A stretch of DNA of 64,000 nucleotides from Actinomyces sp. 432 (GTDB lineage: Bacteria; Actinomycetota; Actinomycetes; Actinomycetales; Actinomycetaceae). The position numbers were made by a program, and so were the translations under genes. Location: contig NZ_CP025249.1 in NCBI RefSeq assembly GCF_009930875.1, positions 1,860,001 through 1,924,000 of the forward strand. Reading direction: 5' to 3'. A model generated the notes under the pieces. That model saw only the letters and a program-made list of their open reading frames with translations. It did not search any database and had not been told where the DNA came from. Shown here in pieces: positions 19,212-27,396 of this stretch (position 1 is the first letter of the stretch; each line of letters begins with the position of its first letter).

Positions 19212-20459
19212 TCAGCCCTCGGGACCGACGGCGGGGCCTGCGGACCCGGGCCGCGCCAGCAGACTGGCGGGCGCCAGCGCGCTTGTCCCCCAGCGCCTGC
19301 GCACGGCATCGGCCGTACGTTCGGGGGCGCCTCGCCGCGGGTCGTCGTCGAGCAGCAGCTGAACCCCGTCACCGGCGCGGGAAAGGCCCTCGACCCGCAC
19401 CCCGAGGAGGCGGAAGCCGCCTCCCGGGGTGGGTAGTGCGGTGAACAGGTCTTCAACCACTGCAAACAGGTCACGCGCCAGGTCCGTGGGCGCCGCCATG
19501 GTGCGCGACCGGGTGACGGTCTTGAAGTCGGCGCCTCGGGCCTTGAGCACCACGACTTTCCCGCGCAGCCCGCCGGCCCGCAGCCGCGCGGCGCACTGGT
19601 GGGACTGGTCTAGTAGGACCCGGCGGGCGTGCTCGCGATCGGTGATGTTGTCGAAGAACGTCGATTCAGTCCCAACCGATTTCTCCTCTCGCTGCGCAGT
19701 CACCGGCCGCGGGTCGATACCGTGGGACAGGTCGTGCAGGTGGCGCGCGGCCGCGGGCCCGAGGATGCGCTCGAGCCTACGCACGTCTGTGGCGGCCAGT
19801 TGCCGGACATCCTTGATCCCCCAGCGGCCGAGAGCCTCGGCGCTCTTCTCCCCCACCCCCCACATGGCGCCGACCGGCAGCACGTTCAGGAAGGCCTGCG
19901 TGGCGTCCGCCGGTATGAGTAGCAGGCCGTCGGGCTTGGCATGCGCTGAGGCGAGCTTCGCCACGAACTTGGTAGCGGCAATCCCGACCGATGCGGGCAC
20001 GCCCACGCGTCCCCGCACCTCCCGCCGAATCCAGTGACCGATGGCGACCGGGGAGCCCATACGGCGGCGGGCGCCGGACACGTCCAGGAAGGCCTCGTCC
20101 ACGCTGACCCGCTCGAGCACGGGCGTGACCTCGCCGAGGATGCTCATGACGTCCCGCGAGACAGCGGAGTACAGGCCGTGCCGCACCGGCAGTACCACGG
20201 CCTGGGGGCAGCGGCGTAGGGCCTCATTCATGGGCATTGCCGAGCTGACTCCGAAGGCCCTGGCCTCGTAAGAGGCCGCGGAGACCACACCGCGCCCGTC
20301 ACGTCCCCCGACGATGACCGGCCGCCCGGACAGCTCAGGATGCTCCAGCAGCTCTACCGAGGCGAAGAAGGCGTCCATGTCCACGTGCAGGATGGGGGTG
20401 GCGGAGTCGTCCTCACCCCAGGAACGGCGCGCAGCGTCAGCCCGTGGTGCCCTGCTCAT
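19212..20459 (-). CDS. dinB: Y-family DNA polymerase IV (DinB)
   Basis: 415 residues. This is a translesion polymerase of the DinB subfamily. The palm/active-site motifs ILHVDMDAFFASVE and SVDEAFLDVSG carry the catalytic acidic residues. VIVGGRDGRGVVSAASYEAR and GIAATKFVAKLAS are typical, and a helix-hairpin-helix segment (MWGVGEKSAEALGRWGI) follows before the little-finger domain. There is no obvious beta-clamp box at the extreme C terminus. The frame extends to 20489, but the ATG at 20457-20459 has an AGAGGAG site at good spacing. Confidence 0.93.
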   Translation of the reverse strand: MSRAPRADAARRSWGEDDSATPILHVDMDAFFASVELLEHPELSGRPVIVGGRDGRGVVSAASYEARAFGVSSAMPMNEALRRCPQAVVLPVRHGLYSAVSRDVMSILGEVTPVLERVSVDEAFLDVSGARRRMGSPVAIGHWIRREVRGRVGVPASVGIAATKFVAKLASAHAKPDGLLLIPADATQAFLNVLPVGAMWGVGEKSAEALGRWGIKDVRQLAATDVRRLERILGPAAARHLHDLSHGIDPRPVTAQREEKSVGTESTFFDNITDREHARRVLLDQSHQCAARLRAGGLRGKVVVLKARGADFKTVTRSRTMAAPTDLARDLFAVVEDLFTALPTPGGGFRLLGVRVEGLSRAGDGVQLLLDDDPRRGAPERTADAVRRRWGTSALAPASLLARPGSAGPAVGPEG

Positions 20460-20541
20460 GCCCGTCTCCTCTCCGCGCGCCCGCCCCACCAGCCCGGAAG
20501 CGGCACGACGGTGTACTACCAGGCCACGATAACGTGCCCCT

Positions 20542-21384
20542 GTGACACGCGGTCAATCCTCATCCCGCACCCGCGCCGGGCGCCGCGGCAGGCAGCGCCC
20601 GCCCCGGGTCCTGGACCTGCCCGTCGGGCCCATCCGAACCTCCTGCGCAACCGCACAGCTGGAGGTACGTGACACGGGGGTCCTCCTGCTCCTGGACGGG
20701 ACCGAGTCATCCTGGATCGACTTGCGCGACCCGACGCACCTGGACTTTGAGTACCTTCAGCAGATGGATGCGGTCCTGTCCGCTCTCCGCGGGCCGACGG
20801 CGCCCGTGCGCGCAGTGCACCTGGGCGGCGCCGGATGCGCTCTGGCACGCGCATGGGACGCCGCCCGCCCCGGTTCGGAGCAGCTGGCGGTGGAGATCGA
20901 CGCTATTCTGGCGAGCAAGGTGCGTGAGTGGTTCGACCTGCCCCGCGCTCCGCGCCTGCGCATCCGCGTGGGCGATGCGGCGCTGGCGGTGGGAACGCTG
21001 CGCCCCGGCGAGTGGGACGTCGTGGTGCGCGACGTGTTCGCCGGCGGAGCGGTTCCACCGACATGCGTCGGCCGTGACTTCCTGATGCAGTGCCGCCGGG
21101 CGCTGGCACCCGGCGGCATCTACCTGGCTAACGCCGCCTGCCCACCGCGCGCGGCCATCGCCGCGGAGCTGTCCGACCTGCACAGGGTATTCGACGCGGT
21201 GCTGGTAGTGGCCGATGCGGCCGTGGTACGCGGGCGCCGCCCGGGCAATATCGTGCTGCTCGCCCGCGCGCAGCCCTGGTCCGAGCACGAGCTCGACGCG
21301 GTGGAGCGGGCGGTGCGGCGCCTGCCGCTGCCCGTGCGCACCTGGCAGGAGGACGACCCGGCACTGCCGCAGCCGTCCTTCTGA
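20542..21384 (+). CDS. spermidine synthase-like SAM-dependent methyltransferase fold protein
   Basis: 280 residues, GTG start. The glycine-rich VHLGGAGCALARAW (about residues 90-103) and VEID match motifs I and II of the spermidine-synthase/methyltransferase fold. WDVVVRDVFAGGAVP corresponds to the catalytic aspartate region, and PGGIYLANAA is a late motif. Actinobacterial members of this group (often annotated fused MFS/spermidine synthase) are not proven polyamine enzymes, and this one lacks a transporter domain and an accompanying decarboxylase gene. It is convergent with the PAC2 gene, 27 bases away. Confidence 0.8.
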   Translation: MTRGQSSSRTRAGRRGRQRPPRVLDLPVGPIRTSCATAQLEVRDTGVLLLLDGTESSWIDLRDPTHLDFEYLQQMDAVLSALRGPTAPVRAVHLGGAGCALARAWDAARPGSEQLAVEIDAILASKVREWFDLPRAPRLRIRVGDAALAVGTLRPGEWDVVVRDVFAGGAVPPTCVGRDFLMQCRRALAPGGIYLANAACPPRAAIAAELSDLHRVFDAVLVVADAAVVRGRRPGNIVLLARAQPWSEHELDAVERAVRRLPLPVRTWQEDDPALPQPSF

Positions 21385-21411
21385 CGCGGCCCCGGACCGT
21401 AACTACTTCAG

Positions 21412-22328
21412 CTACTTCTGCAGCCCGTCGCCAGAGGTGTTCTCGTTCGCCTCCAGGAACGCCTCCAGACGGGCGCCGATCTCATCGGCGCTGGGCAGGT
21501 CGAGCGTTGGCGTACCCTCGAAGCTCAGGTTCTCGGTCTGCTGCAGCATGGCGTCGTACTGCGCCTCCAGCGCGGATACCACGGCGCCGACCTCGGGCTG
21601 TTGCGCCGCCTCGGCGTCGATCTCCGCCCGGTTAATGTTCGCGGCCGCCTCCAGGTCCCCCAGGGGAGGGCCAGCCCGGTGCCCTCGGCTACCGCGCGCA
21701 GTAGTGCCGCAGCACCCTGCGGGAAGTCGTCGCGGGCGATGTAGTGCGGGATGGACGCGGACAGGCCACGGGAATCGATGCCGGCCTCACCCAGCCGCAG
21801 CTCCAGGAAGGCGCTCATGGAGCCGGGCAGCTCCACCCGTCCGAACACCTCAGTCTGTGAATTGAGCTTGTCGGGCTGGGAACCGTGGATGTGCACGTAG
21901 GTGGGCCTGGTGTGCGGGATGGCCATAGGGATACCGCTGATGCCGACCGCGTGGCTGACTCCCATCGACACGGCCAAGTGGGTCACGGCGTCGGTGAACT
22001 CCTGCCAACGGTAGTCGGGCTCTGCTCCGTGGAGCAGCAGTACGTCCTCGCCCTCGTCGTCCTGGAGCAGGTCCAGGACGAGCTCAGGCATGGAGACCTC
22101 GGTGTATGTGTTGCGGTCGAAGGTCATCACCGGCCTACGCGCGCGATAGTCGATCAGGGAGTCGACGTCGAAAGTGGCCAGGCGAGTGTGGGGCAGGGTC
22201 ATGATGAGCTGTTCGACGGCGAGGGAGCCGGCGTGTCCGGCGTCCATGGCGCCCTCGAAGTGGTGCAGGAGCACGCGCGGCGAGACGGGCTCCCCCGCGG
22301 GGTGCTCCACAGTGAATAGCGGTCGCAT
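21412..22328 (-). CDS. PAC2 family protein, C-terminal frame broken by a 1-base loss
   Basis: PAC2 proteins resemble proteasome-assembly chaperones and are common in actinobacteria; their bacterial role is unknown. The N terminus has HPAGEPVSPRVLLHHFEGAMDAG, then RPVMTFDRNTY, LLLHGAEPDYRW, GISGIPMAIPHTRP and ASIPHYIARDDFP, all family features. The frame loses homology after EGTGLALP. One extra base in the G4 run at 21663-21666 (or its neighbours) restores LGDLEAAANINRAEID and an acidic C-terminal helix ending at 21412, giving 305 residues, the usual size. The ATG at 22326-22328 follows GAGGAGGAGC. A sequencing error is probable. Confidence 0.85.
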
Positions 22329-22746
22329 TGCTCCTCCTCTCGCGCTTTTGGCGCTCGTGTTCGTGATGCCGGCGTCACCGAGGCGGCTGCACGCCGCGCA
22401 GGTGAGGCCATGCGTCGGCTGGTGCAACATCCAGGGGCGTGCACGTGTTCCCACTCGAACGGGAGATCCGCAGCTCACCCCACCTGACTTCCCTCCTCGC
22501 GAACGGAAGGGGAGACGTGTGGATGCCGGCGCCGACGGGGAGATAATGAACGGCCCCGCGCATCGCGGATGCCGCCCCGCGCGGGCTGGGCCCGTGCCTG
22601 GCAACAACCACCGTACACGAACTACCGCAATACGCTTCCTGTCCGCCTGTTTCCGTTCCCCTCCGATCCGCGCCGCCTGGCGGCTCCCGTCCTCATCCGC
22701 CCCGAGCCAGGTCGCCACCCGACTAACACACTTCTAGCGAGGTCAT
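22329..22746. other. 418-bp intergenic region
   Basis: It lies between the divergent PAC2 and helR genes and should hold both promoters. I see no convincing coding frame, RNA gene or strong terminator, and I could not recognise the rifampicin-associated element reported upstream of some helR genes. Confidence 0.5.
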
Positions 22747-25350
22747 GTGAGCCAGCACCACTCCACCGACTCGACCCGGTCACCGCACTCCGCAGCCCCG
22801 CATGCACCTGTGGGACCGGCGTCTGCACCGTCCGCTCGGGAGCGGGAGGTCGCCGCGGAGCAGGCAGCCGTGGACGTCGCTTACGCCGAGCTGGACCGGC
22901 AGCTGTCTCAGGCCCGCCGCTCGCTGGCCTCGACCCAGGCCCGCGGCGCAAGCGGCACGCATCAGTCCCGTGGCGAGCGCGACGCATACGCGGCTCACTA
23001 CGCGGGCCTGGTCGCCTCTCTGGAGGGGGTTGAGGAGCGGCTGGTCTTCGGGCGCATGGATATGGCGCAGCCCGATGCCGACGCCGCCGAGCCCGGCGCT
23101 GACTCGGCGGCAAAGGACATGGCGAAAGACGTTGCGGCGGGCGGACGGCACTACGTGGGCCGTATCGGCTTGCAGGATGACCGCCGCCGGGAGGTCGTCC
23201 TGGACTGGCGCGCCCCCTTGTCCCGCGCCTTCTACCAGGCCACCGCCTCGGAGACGATGGGGCTGGTGCGGCGTCGGCATATCGACATGCGCGACCGCCG
23301 CGTCGTCGGGCTTGAGGACGAGCTGCTTGACGTGCATGCGGCCGCTGCGGCAGCGCTGACCGCACCCGGTGATCGGGACGCCGGTGCGAGCACCGCTGCG
23401 AGCACTGCCGCTAGCACTGTGAGCGTTGATGGGCTGCAGGGCGAGGGCGCGCTGATCGCGGCCATGTCGGCCGCCCGCGAGGGGCGCATGGGTGACATCG
23501 TCGCCACCATCCAGGCTGAGCAGGACCGGGTGGTCACCGGCGACGGCAAGGGCGTTTTGGTGGTGCAGGGCGGCCCCGGCACCGGTAAGACGGCGGTGGC
23601 CCTGCACCGGGTCGCCTACCTCTTCTACGCCGAGCGCGAGCGCCTGGAGCGCTCCGGGGTGCTGCTAGTGGGGCCCTCGCGCACCTTCCTGCGCTACGTG
23701 GAGCAGGTGCTGCCTTCGCTGGGTGAGACCGGCGTGGTCTCCACCACGTTGGCCGACCTGGTGCCCGGCGTGCACGCACGCGGTACTGAGCCGGCCGAGG
23801 TCTACGAGCTGAAGGCCCGCAGGGCGTGGGTGGATATCCTGCGCCGGGCCGTGCGTGACCTGCAGCGGGTGCCGCAGGAGCCGCGCGACATCGTGGTGCA
23901 GGGCACCCGCCTGCAGTTGTTGCCCGCGGACGTGCGCGAGGCGGCGGCCCGGGCCCGGCGCTCGGGCAAGCCCCACAACCTGGCGCGCGAGACCTTCGTG
24001 CTGTGGCTGCTGGAGAGGCTGACCGACCAGTTCGCCACCGCCACCCACCAGGATGCCGACGACGCCGATACGCGCGCCTGGATCCGGGAGGATATTCGCA
24101 CCGCCCGGGACGCCCGCCGGGAGATCAACCTGTGCTGGATGCCGACGACGCCGGTGGGCTTGCTGGAGCGGCTTTGGGCGCGTCCCGAGCTGCTGCGCCG
24201 ACTGGCACCAGAACTACAGGCCGACGAACGGCGCTTGCTGGAGCGGCCGGCGGGCGAGGAACTGACCGAGGCGGACGTGCCGCTGATCGATGAGCTGGCC
24301 GAGCTGCTGGGTCCTAGTGAGGATGCCGAGGCGCGCCGCGCCCGCCTGGAGGCACGGCGGCGGGAATCGCTCGTCGCCTACGCCGCCCAGGCGATCGAGT
24401 CCCAGGAGCTGGGGGGCGGCATGGTCACCGCCGAGATGCTGGCAGACAGGATGGAGGACACGGGGCCGTCCTTGACCCTGGCGGAGCGCGCCCGCGCCGA
24501 TCGCAGCTGGACCTACGGGCATATCGTCGTCGACGAGGCGCAGGAGCTGGGATACATGGCTTGGCGGGCCCTGGCCCGCCGCTGCCCGGTGCGCTCCTTC
24601 ACCATAGTCGGTGACCTGGCCCAGTACTCTGGCCCGAGCCGCCCGGGCTCGTGGCAGCGCGTGCTCTCGGCCCTGGGCACGCGCCCGGCCAGGCCCCGCG
24701 GCGGGCGCGGCTCACGTACGCCGCGGGCCGCGACGCCCCTGCGCGAGGAGGCACTGACGGTCTGCTACCGCACGCCGGCAACGATTATGCGGACGGCTGA
24801 GCAGGTGGCGGCCGGTCTCGGGCAGCCGGTCTCCCACCCGGTCACCTCGGTACGAGACTTGGACGACTGCCTGGCGGTGGACGACCTCTCGCGCGGGCCC
24901 GCGGCCGAGCGAGGCGATGCCGCACCCGCCGCCTGGGGGCGGGTCCTGCGCGAGGCGGTGGCGGCGGAGTCGGCCACATTGGATGCGGCTGTGGGCACAA
25001 GTGCCGGCCGTATTGCCGTGATCGCCCCGCAGCCACAGCAAGTTGCCGCCCAGCTGGCGCAGGATCCAGAGCTGGCGGCGGCGATGCAGGCGCCGGACGG
25101 CGACATCCTGCGCAGCCGCTTGGCGGTCATGGACCCGCACCTGTCCAAGGGGCTGGAGTTCGACGTCGTGGTTCTGGTTGACCCTGCAGCCATCGGGGAG
25201 GTCAGCCCCGGCGACCTGTACGTGGCGATGACGCGGCCGACGCGCCGTCTGCGGGTGGTGTCCCGGCTGCCGCTGCCGGCCGGTGTCCCGGCTGCCGCTG
25301 CCGGCCGGCCTGTAACCGGCTCACGGGCAGTACCCAGGGGGATCCTCTAG
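22747..25350 (+). CDS. helR: RNA polymerase-recycling motor ATPase HelR (HelD family)
   Basis: 867 residues. HelD-family ATPases (UvrD/Rep-like superfamily 1) dislodge stalled RNA polymerase; the actinobacterial HelR branch can displace rifampicin-bound polymerase. The N-terminal arm is a coiled coil (AAVDVAYAELDRQLSQARRS), followed by the family block VGRIGLQDDRRREVVLDWRAP with FYQATASE and RRRHIDM. Walker A VQGGPGTGKTAVALHR is near residue 275, HIVVDEAQELGYMAWRAL is Walker B, and TIVGDLAQYSG is motif III. LTVCYRTPATIM and the late KGLEFDVVVLVDP and YVAMTRPTRRL match motifs IV-VI. The Ala-rich insert near residue 215 is unusual but in frame. GTG start after GAGG. Confidence 0.92.
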   Translation: MSQHHSTDSTRSPHSAAPHAPVGPASAPSAREREVAAEQAAVDVAYAELDRQLSQARRSLASTQARGASGTHQSRGERDAYAAHYAGLVASLEGVEERLVFGRMDMAQPDADAAEPGADSAAKDMAKDVAAGGRHYVGRIGLQDDRRREVVLDWRAPLSRAFYQATASETMGLVRRRHIDMRDRRVVGLEDELLDVHAAAAAALTAPGDRDAGASTAASTAASTVSVDGLQGEGALIAAMSAAREGRMGDIVATIQAEQDRVVTGDGKGVLVVQGGPGTGKTAVALHRVAYLFYAERERLERSGVLLVGPSRTFLRYVEQVLPSLGETGVVSTTLADLVPGVHARGTEPAEVYELKARRAWVDILRRAVRDLQRVPQEPRDIVVQGTRLQLLPADVREAAARARRSGKPHNLARETFVLWLLERLTDQFATATHQDADDADTRAWIREDIRTARDARREINLCWMPTTPVGLLERLWARPELLRRLAPELQADERRLLERPAGEELTEADVPLIDELAELLGPSEDAEARRARLEARRRESLVAYAAQAIESQELGGGMVTAEMLADRMEDTGPSLTLAERARADRSWTYGHIVVDEAQELGYMAWRALARRCPVRSFTIVGDLAQYSGPSRPGSWQRVLSALGTRPARPRGGRGSRTPRAATPLREEALTVCYRTPATIMRTAEQVAAGLGQPVSHPVTSVRDLDDCLAVDDLSRGPAAERGDAAPAAWGRVLREAVAAESATLDAAVGTSAGRIAVIAPQPQQVAAQLAQDPELAAAMQAPDGDILRSRLAVMDPHLSKGLEFDVVVLVDPAAIGEVSPGDLYVAMTRPTRRLRVVSRLPLPAGVPAAAAGRPVTGSRAVPRGIL

Positions 25351-25418
25351 CCTGCCGCCGATCGGACCCGAGGTGAGCGGCAGACCACAGGTCGCATGCG
25401 CGTCACGCACGCACGCTC

Positions 25419-25447
25419 CTACGCGACCGTAGGTTACGGTTGCGTAG
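25419..25447. promoter_or_regulatory. 29-bp palindrome, probable operator of the acyl-CoA ligase pair
   Basis: CTACGC-ACCGTA on the left mirrors TACGGT-GCGTAG on the right with one mismatched position pair, centred about 74 bases before the first ligase start codon. The following GGCTACGAT could supply a -10. TetR-type lipid regulators often bind TACGGNNCCGTA-like palindromes; no regulator gene is adjacent. Confidence 0.5.
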
Positions 25448-25506
25448 GCTACGATCCTCGCCCGGTCGCCCGTCAGGCTCCGGCGGAATACTCGGGAAAG
25501 GCAACG

Positions 25507-27396
25507 ATGAGCAGTTTCAACCAGGCCACTGACGCCGACCGCCAGTCCCGCACCCGGGGTGACTCCACCGATTACCAGCGCCCCCATTACGCCCCCGGCA
25601 TCCCCAGCGTGATTGCGCCGGTAACCGAGCCGCTGTCCCGCATGCTCGACGACGCTACCCGCCGCTTCCCGGACCGGGTCGCCCTGGACTTCATGGGGCA
25701 GGCGACCACCTACCGGCAGCTGAGCGACCAGGTGGCAAGGGCAGCGGAGGCGCTGCGCCGCCTGGGCGTGGGCCGGGGCGACGTCGTCGGCGTGATCCTG
25801 CCCAACTGCCCCCAGCACGTCGTGATCGCCTACGCCGCCTGGCGGCTCGGGGCGATCGTGGCCGAGCACAATCCGCTGGCCCCCGCCGCGCAGATCCGCG
25901 AGCAGATCCAGATGCACCACGGCCGGGTGATCATCGCCTGGGAGAAGTCACTGGCGCGGATGGTGCAGGCCGTCGGCTCCCTGGACGCGGCAGGCATGGG
26001 CGGGGCGCGGGTGCTGTCCATGGACCTGTCCCGCGGGCTGCCGTGGACGAGCCGGCTGGCCCTGAGGCTTCCGGTGGCGGCCGCCCGCTCCCAGCGCAGC
26101 GAGCTGCGCGGCAAGGTGCCGGCCGGGGTGACCTCCTGGGACGACCTGGTCGCCACTACCCCGCCGCTGCCCTCGGGCCACCCGCTACCGGGCGTGGGCG
26201 ACGTGGCCGTGCTGCTGTACACCGGCGGCACCACCGGCACCCCGAAGGCGGTCCAGTTGACTCATGCCAACGCCCGCGCCAACGCGGAGATGAGTCTGGC
26301 GTGGGCCTCCCAGACCTGCGAGGTCGGCCAGGAGACCTTCTACGCGGTGCTGCCCTTCTTCCACGCCTTCGGCTTGAGCCTGTCGCTGCTGTGCGCCGTC
26401 GGGCTGGCCGCCACACAGGTGGTGCTGCCCAAGTTCGGGGCCGACATGGTGCTGGCCGCCTGGAAGCGGCGCCCCGCCACCTTCTTCCCGGGGGTGCCGG
26501 TCATGTTCGACCGGATCGTCACCCGCGCGCAGGAGGTCGGCGCGGACCTGTCCAGCTGCAAGATCGCCGTCTGCGGAGCGGCACCCACCCCCAAGGCGGT
26601 GGCCGACGCCTGGGAGGAGGCCACCGGCGGTGCCATCATTGAGGGCTACGGCATGACGGAGACGGCACCCATCATCCTGGGCAACCCGATCTCCCCCGAG
26701 CGGCGCCCAGGTGCGCTGGGCGTGCCCTACCCGTCCACCGACGTGCGGGTGGTCGACCCCGACCACCCCGAGGTGGAGGTGGAGCCGGGCCAGGTCGGCG
26801 AGCTGGTGGTGCACGGCCCGCAGGTGTTCGCCGGCTATTGGGAGAACCCGGAGGAGACGGACGCCGTCATGCTGCCGGGCGGTTGGCTGCGCACCGGGGA
26901 TCTGGTGCGCCAGGAGGAGGACGGCTTCTACGTGATGGCCGACCGACGCAAGGAACTGATCATCTCCGGCGGTTTCAACATCTACCCCAGCGAGGTGGAG
27001 GCGGCGGTGCGCTCCATGCCGCAGGTGGAGGAGGTCGCCGTCGTCGGGCTGCCGGCGGAGGCCGGTAACGAGTCCGTGGTGGCCGCCATTCTGCCCAAGG
27101 ATGGGCAGACGGTCACGCTCGACCAGGTGCGCGCCTGGGCGGAGAAGACCCTGTCCCACTACGCGTTGCCCCGGCAGGTGGCGATCCTGACGGAGATGCC
27201 GCGCTCCCAGATCGGCAAGGTGCTGCGCCGGGTGGTGCGCGAGGAGCTGCTGGCGGCCCGGGAGGCAGCCGCGGGCGCGGCGGCGACGGCGGCCGCCGCC
27301 TCCCAGTCCGCCGCCACCGCCCTGGTGGAGCGCCTGGGTGAGGTCGGCCGCGGTGAGCCCGGGCAGGCCGCCGGCGCCGGGGAGCAGGCCCGGTGA
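25507..27396 (+). CDS. long-chain fatty acid--CoA ligase (AMP-binding enzyme), first of a tandem pair
   Basis: 629 residues of the ANL superfamily, activating fatty acids to acyl-CoA via acyl-AMP. The P-loop-like LLYTGGTTGTPKA is at about residue 238, EGYGMTETAPI is motif A5, and GWLRTGDLVRQEEDGFYVMADRRKELI spans A7-A8. RSQIGKVLRR holds the catalytic A10 lysine. The conserved PCQHV-like NCPQHVVIAYAA and PFFHAFGLSLSL are typical of FadD-type enzymes. A low-complexity Ala-rich tail of about 50 residues follows the catalytic lysine. The ATG at 25507 lies 60 bases after a palindromic operator, and the stop overlaps the next gene. Confidence 0.9.
   Translation: MSSFNQATDADRQSRTRGDSTDYQRPHYAPGIPSVIAPVTEPLSRMLDDATRRFPDRVALDFMGQATTYRQLSDQVARAAEALRRLGVGRGDVVGVILPNCPQHVVIAYAAWRLGAIVAEHNPLAPAAQIREQIQMHHGRVIIAWEKSLARMVQAVGSLDAAGMGGARVLSMDLSRGLPWTSRLALRLPVAAARSQRSELRGKVPAGVTSWDDLVATTPPLPSGHPLPGVGDVAVLLYTGGTTGTPKAVQLTHANARANAEMSLAWASQTCEVGQETFYAVLPFFHAFGLSLSLLCAVGLAATQVVLPKFGADMVLAAWKRRPATFFPGVPVMFDRIVTRAQEVGADLSSCKIAVCGAAPTPKAVADAWEEATGGAIIEGYGMTETAPIILGNPISPERRPGALGVPYPSTDVRVVDPDHPEVEVEPGQVGELVVHGPQVFAGYWENPEETDAVMLPGGWLRTGDLVRQEEDGFYVMADRRKELIISGGFNIYPSEVEAAVRSMPQVEEVAVVGLPAEAGNESVVAAILPKDGQTVTLDQVRAWAEKTLSHYALPRQVAILTEMPRSQIGKVLRRVVREELLAAREAAAGAAATAAAASQSAATALVERLGEVGRGEPGQAAGAGEQAR

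Noticed and set aside
22329..22746. Coding frames in the PAC2-helR gap
   Set aside because: They are extensions of neighbouring frames with low-complexity composition and no start signals.
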